Positions 62,276-64,000 of a DNA stretch of 64,000 nucleotides are shown in pieces (positions within the stretch are counted from its first letter, which is position 1; each line of letters starts with the position of its first letter). The translations under genes were made by a program, and so were the position numbers. Below the pieces are notes generated by a model. It was given only the letters and a program-made list of their open reading frames with translations, did not search any database and had not been told where the DNA came from. The DNA lies in NCBI RefSeq assembly GCF_900105515.1, contig NZ_FNSY01000001.1, positions 2,666,001 to 2,730,000 of the forward strand, written 5' to 3'. Origin of the DNA: Streptomyces sp. 2131.1. GTDB taxonomy: Bacteria; Actinomycetota; Actinomycetes; Streptomycetales; Streptomycetaceae.

Positions 62276-64000
62276 TCAGGCCGTTTCCGCCTCTGCCTTC
62301 TTCGGCGGCACCGTCGGCATACCCAGGAACGGCAGCCGGAGCGCGCCGAACGCCTCCTTCGGGACCGCCGGAGCCTGCGGTTCCACCGCCGCCAGCCGCT
62401 CGTACGCCTCACCCTGGGCCGGGCGCGGGTCGGCCTCGCCCTTGTTGGGCCAGAACGACATGGCGCGCTCCGCCTGGGCGGTGATCGTCAGCGACGGGTT
62501 GACGCCGAGGTTCGCGGAGACCGCCGAGCCGTCGACGACGGAGATGCCCGGGTGCCCGAACAGCCGGTGGTACGGGTCGATGACGCCCTCGTCCGCGCTG
62601 GCGCCGATGGGGCAGCCGCCGAGGAAGTGGGCGGTGAGCGGGGTACCCATCAGCTCGCCGATGTTGGACCCGGGGAAACCGTTGATCTCGTCCGCGAGGA
62701 GCGAGGCGCTCCGGGTCGCCTCGGCTATCTGCGTCGGGTTGGGCGCGCCGTGGCCCTGGCGGGCGGTGAGCAGGCCCTTGCCGATGCCGCTGGGCTTGCG
62801 GTACGCGGTCAGGGAGTTGTCGAGCGACTGCATGACGAGCCCGATGATGGTCCGCTCCGACCAGCGCCGGTTGGAGAGCGAACGGACCGCGAGCGTGGGG
62901 TGCTTGGCCAGGTTCCCGAACCAGGCGAGGACCCGGTGGGTGCTGAACGGCACCTGGAGGATGGTCATGCCGCCCATGGCGTTGGAGCCCTTGCCGTAGC
63001 GGACGGGCTCGATGTGGGTGTTCTCGTCGGGGTGGATGGACGAGGTGATGGCGACACCCTTGGTGAAGTCGGGGTTCGTCCCGTGCTTCTTGCGGTAGCG
63101 CCGCTCGGAGGTCTGCGCGCCGACGAGCCCCTCGGAGTTGGTACGGGTCAGCTCGCCGAGCCTCGCGGAGAGCCGGGGCAGCAGCCCCTTGTCCTTCATG
63201 GTGTGCAGCAGGGTCTGGGTGCCGTACGTGCCCGCCGCGACGACCACCTTGCGGGCGCGCAGCGCGGTGGGCTTCGCCTTCTTCCGGCGGTCGGTGGGCA
63301 CGGTGGCGACGCGGTAGCCGCCGTCGGGGTGCTCGGTGACGCCGACGACGGAGGTCATGGGATGGATGACCGCGCCGGCCTTCTCGGCGAGGTGGAGGTA
63401 GTTCTCGTTGAGGGTGTTCTTCGCGCCGTGGCGGCAGCCCGTCATGCACTCGCCGCACTCGGTGCACGCCTTGCGGGCCGGGCCCGCGCCGCCGAAGTAC
63501 GGGTCCGCGACCGTGCCGCCGGGCTTCGCGCGCGCCGTGCCGTCCGCGTCCTCGCCGTCCCCGAAGAAGACGCCGACCGGGGCGAGGTGGAAGGTGTCGC
63601 CGACGCCCATGGCCTCGGCGGTCGCCTTGAGGTGGACGTCCGAGGGGGTCGTCGTGGGGTTGAGCCGGACCCCGAGCATCCGCTTGGCCTGGTCGTAGTA
63701 CGGCTTCAGCTCGTCCTGCCAGTCCGTGATGTGCGCCCACTGGCGGTCCTCGAAGAACGGCGCGGGCGGCACGTACAGCGTGTTGGCGTAGTTGAGCGAG
63801 CCGCCGCCCACCCCGGCGCCGGCCAGCACCATCACCTTGCCGAGCAGGTGCACGCGCTGGATGCCGAAGAGGCCGAGGGCGGGCGCCCAGAGGTAGTTCT
63901 TCAGGTCCCAGGAGTTCTTCGGCAGGGTGCCCGGGGTGAAGCGGCGGCCCGCCTCCAGGACGCCGACCCGGTACCCCTTCTCGCTCAGCCGCAGCGCCGA
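62276..64000 (-). CDS. GMC-family FAD oxidoreductase, cholesterol-oxidase-like (5' end outside window)
   Basis: The open frame runs to the last base of the window without a start, so the N-terminus is missing; 574 residues are visible. The visible part begins SALRLSEKGYRVGVLEAGRR, the second strand of the FAD-binding fold. Then come AGAGVGGGSLNYANTLYVPP, a ferredoxin-like Cys cluster (ACTECGECMTGCRHGAKNTL) and the C-terminal GMC signature HFLGGCPIGASADEGV with VDGSAVSANLGVNPSLTITA. These fit the ChoD-like group; in mycobacteria choD also lies near guaA/guaB. Cholesterol as substrate is unproven. The extra Cys cluster is typical of this subgroup. Confidence 0.9.
   Translation of the reverse strand, partial: SALRLSEKGYRVGVLEAGRRFTPGTLPKNSWDLKNYLWAPALGLFGIQRVHLLGKVMVLAGAGVGGGSLNYANTLYVPPAPFFEDRQWAHITDWQDELKPYYDQAKRMLGVRLNPTTTPSDVHLKATAEAMGVGDTFHLAPVGVFFGDGEDADGTARAKPGGTVADPYFGGAGPARKACTECGECMTGCRHGAKNTLNENYLHLAEKAGAVIHPMTSVVGVTEHPDGGYRVATVPTDRRKKAKPTALRARKVVVAAGTYGTQTLLHTMKDKGLLPRLSARLGELTRTNSEGLVGAQTSERRYRKKHGTNPDFTKGVAITSSIHPDENTHIEPVRYGKGSNAMGGMTILQVPFSTHRVLAWFGNLAKHPTLAVRSLSNRRWSERTIIGLVMQSLDNSLTAYRKPSGIGKGLLTARQGHGAPNPTQIAEATRSASLLADEINGFPGSNIGELMGTPLTAHFLGGCPIGASADEGVIDPYHRLFGHPGISVVDGSAVSANLGVNPSLTITAQAERAMSFWPNKGEADPRPAQGEAYERLAAVEPQAPAVPKEAFGALRLPFLGMPTVPPKKAEAETA

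Overview
The window is chromosomal DNA from a Streptomyces-type actinomycete. The evidence is very high GC with G or C at nearly every third codon position, many GTG and TTG starts, leaderless-looking promoters, and a gene order I recognise from the Streptomyces core chromosome (sdhCDAB, mdh, folD, purN-purH, sucCD, icmB, pcrA, guaA, cholesterol-oxidase-like gene). I saw no tRNA, rRNA, prophage, complete insertion sequence or CRISPR array. It reads as core genome with small lineage-specific inserts.

Layout. 1-3.6 kb: end of sdhC, then sdhD, sdhA, sdhB, a terminator and a small frameshifted gene. 3.6-8.3 kb: divergent MarR and TetR regulators, an orphan peptide-type binding protein, a membrane-anchored metallophosphoesterase and a small membrane protein. 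8.4-13.5 kb: D-Ala-D-Ala carboxypeptidase, YihY/BrkB protein, a DprE1/DprE2-like oxidase/reductase pair and a 2H phosphoesterase. 13.6-18.9 kb: trpS, an ornithine-type aminotransferase, and a MocR regulator divergent from an AhpD-like/PEP-mutase-like pair. 18.9-31.7 kb: central and one-carbon metabolism (mdh, folD, purN-purH, sucC-sucD) mixed with membrane proteins and an HTH/sigma-like membrane protein.

31.9-40.0 kb holds the most interesting unit. A translationally coupled operon (MoxR AAA+ ATPase, DUF5682 protein, VWA protein) is divergent from a SWIM zinc-finger/DUF5691 pair. The 127-bp gap between them carries a perfect 12-bp inverted repeat. Its arms form back-to-back copies of the actinobacterial DNA-damage promoter motif (tTGTCRgtg-N8-TAnnnT, PafBC/RecA-NDp type): an exact match toward SWIM-DUF5691 and a one-mismatch match toward MoxR. 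The helicase gene pcrA at 46 kb has another copy. I propose that the five genes form a damage-inducible AAA+/VWA/hydrolase system.

40.5-50.5 kb: icmB, a lipase-like hydrolase, three secreted cell-wall hydrolases (one M23, two NlpC/P60, one of the latter behind a c-di-AMP riboswitch), pcrA and a GNAT protein. 50.5-54.7 kb: a LuxR-type response regulator and PspC-linked histidine kinase divergent from a PspC/LiaF-like protein, with clustered TCAGGG repeats between them, then small membrane proteins. 54.7-64 kb: noncoding tandem repeats, a membrane protein, a methyltransferase, guaA, a chorismate mutase behind a Phe/Tyr leader-peptide attenuator, a probable LAXTG sortase substrate, and a GMC oxidoreductase that runs off the right edge.

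Two cross-cutting points. Short tandem repeats of 20-31 bp span the stop codons of three unrelated genes. Most convergent gene pairs share a long hairpin terminator. All functional calls rest on reading motifs; no database search was possible.
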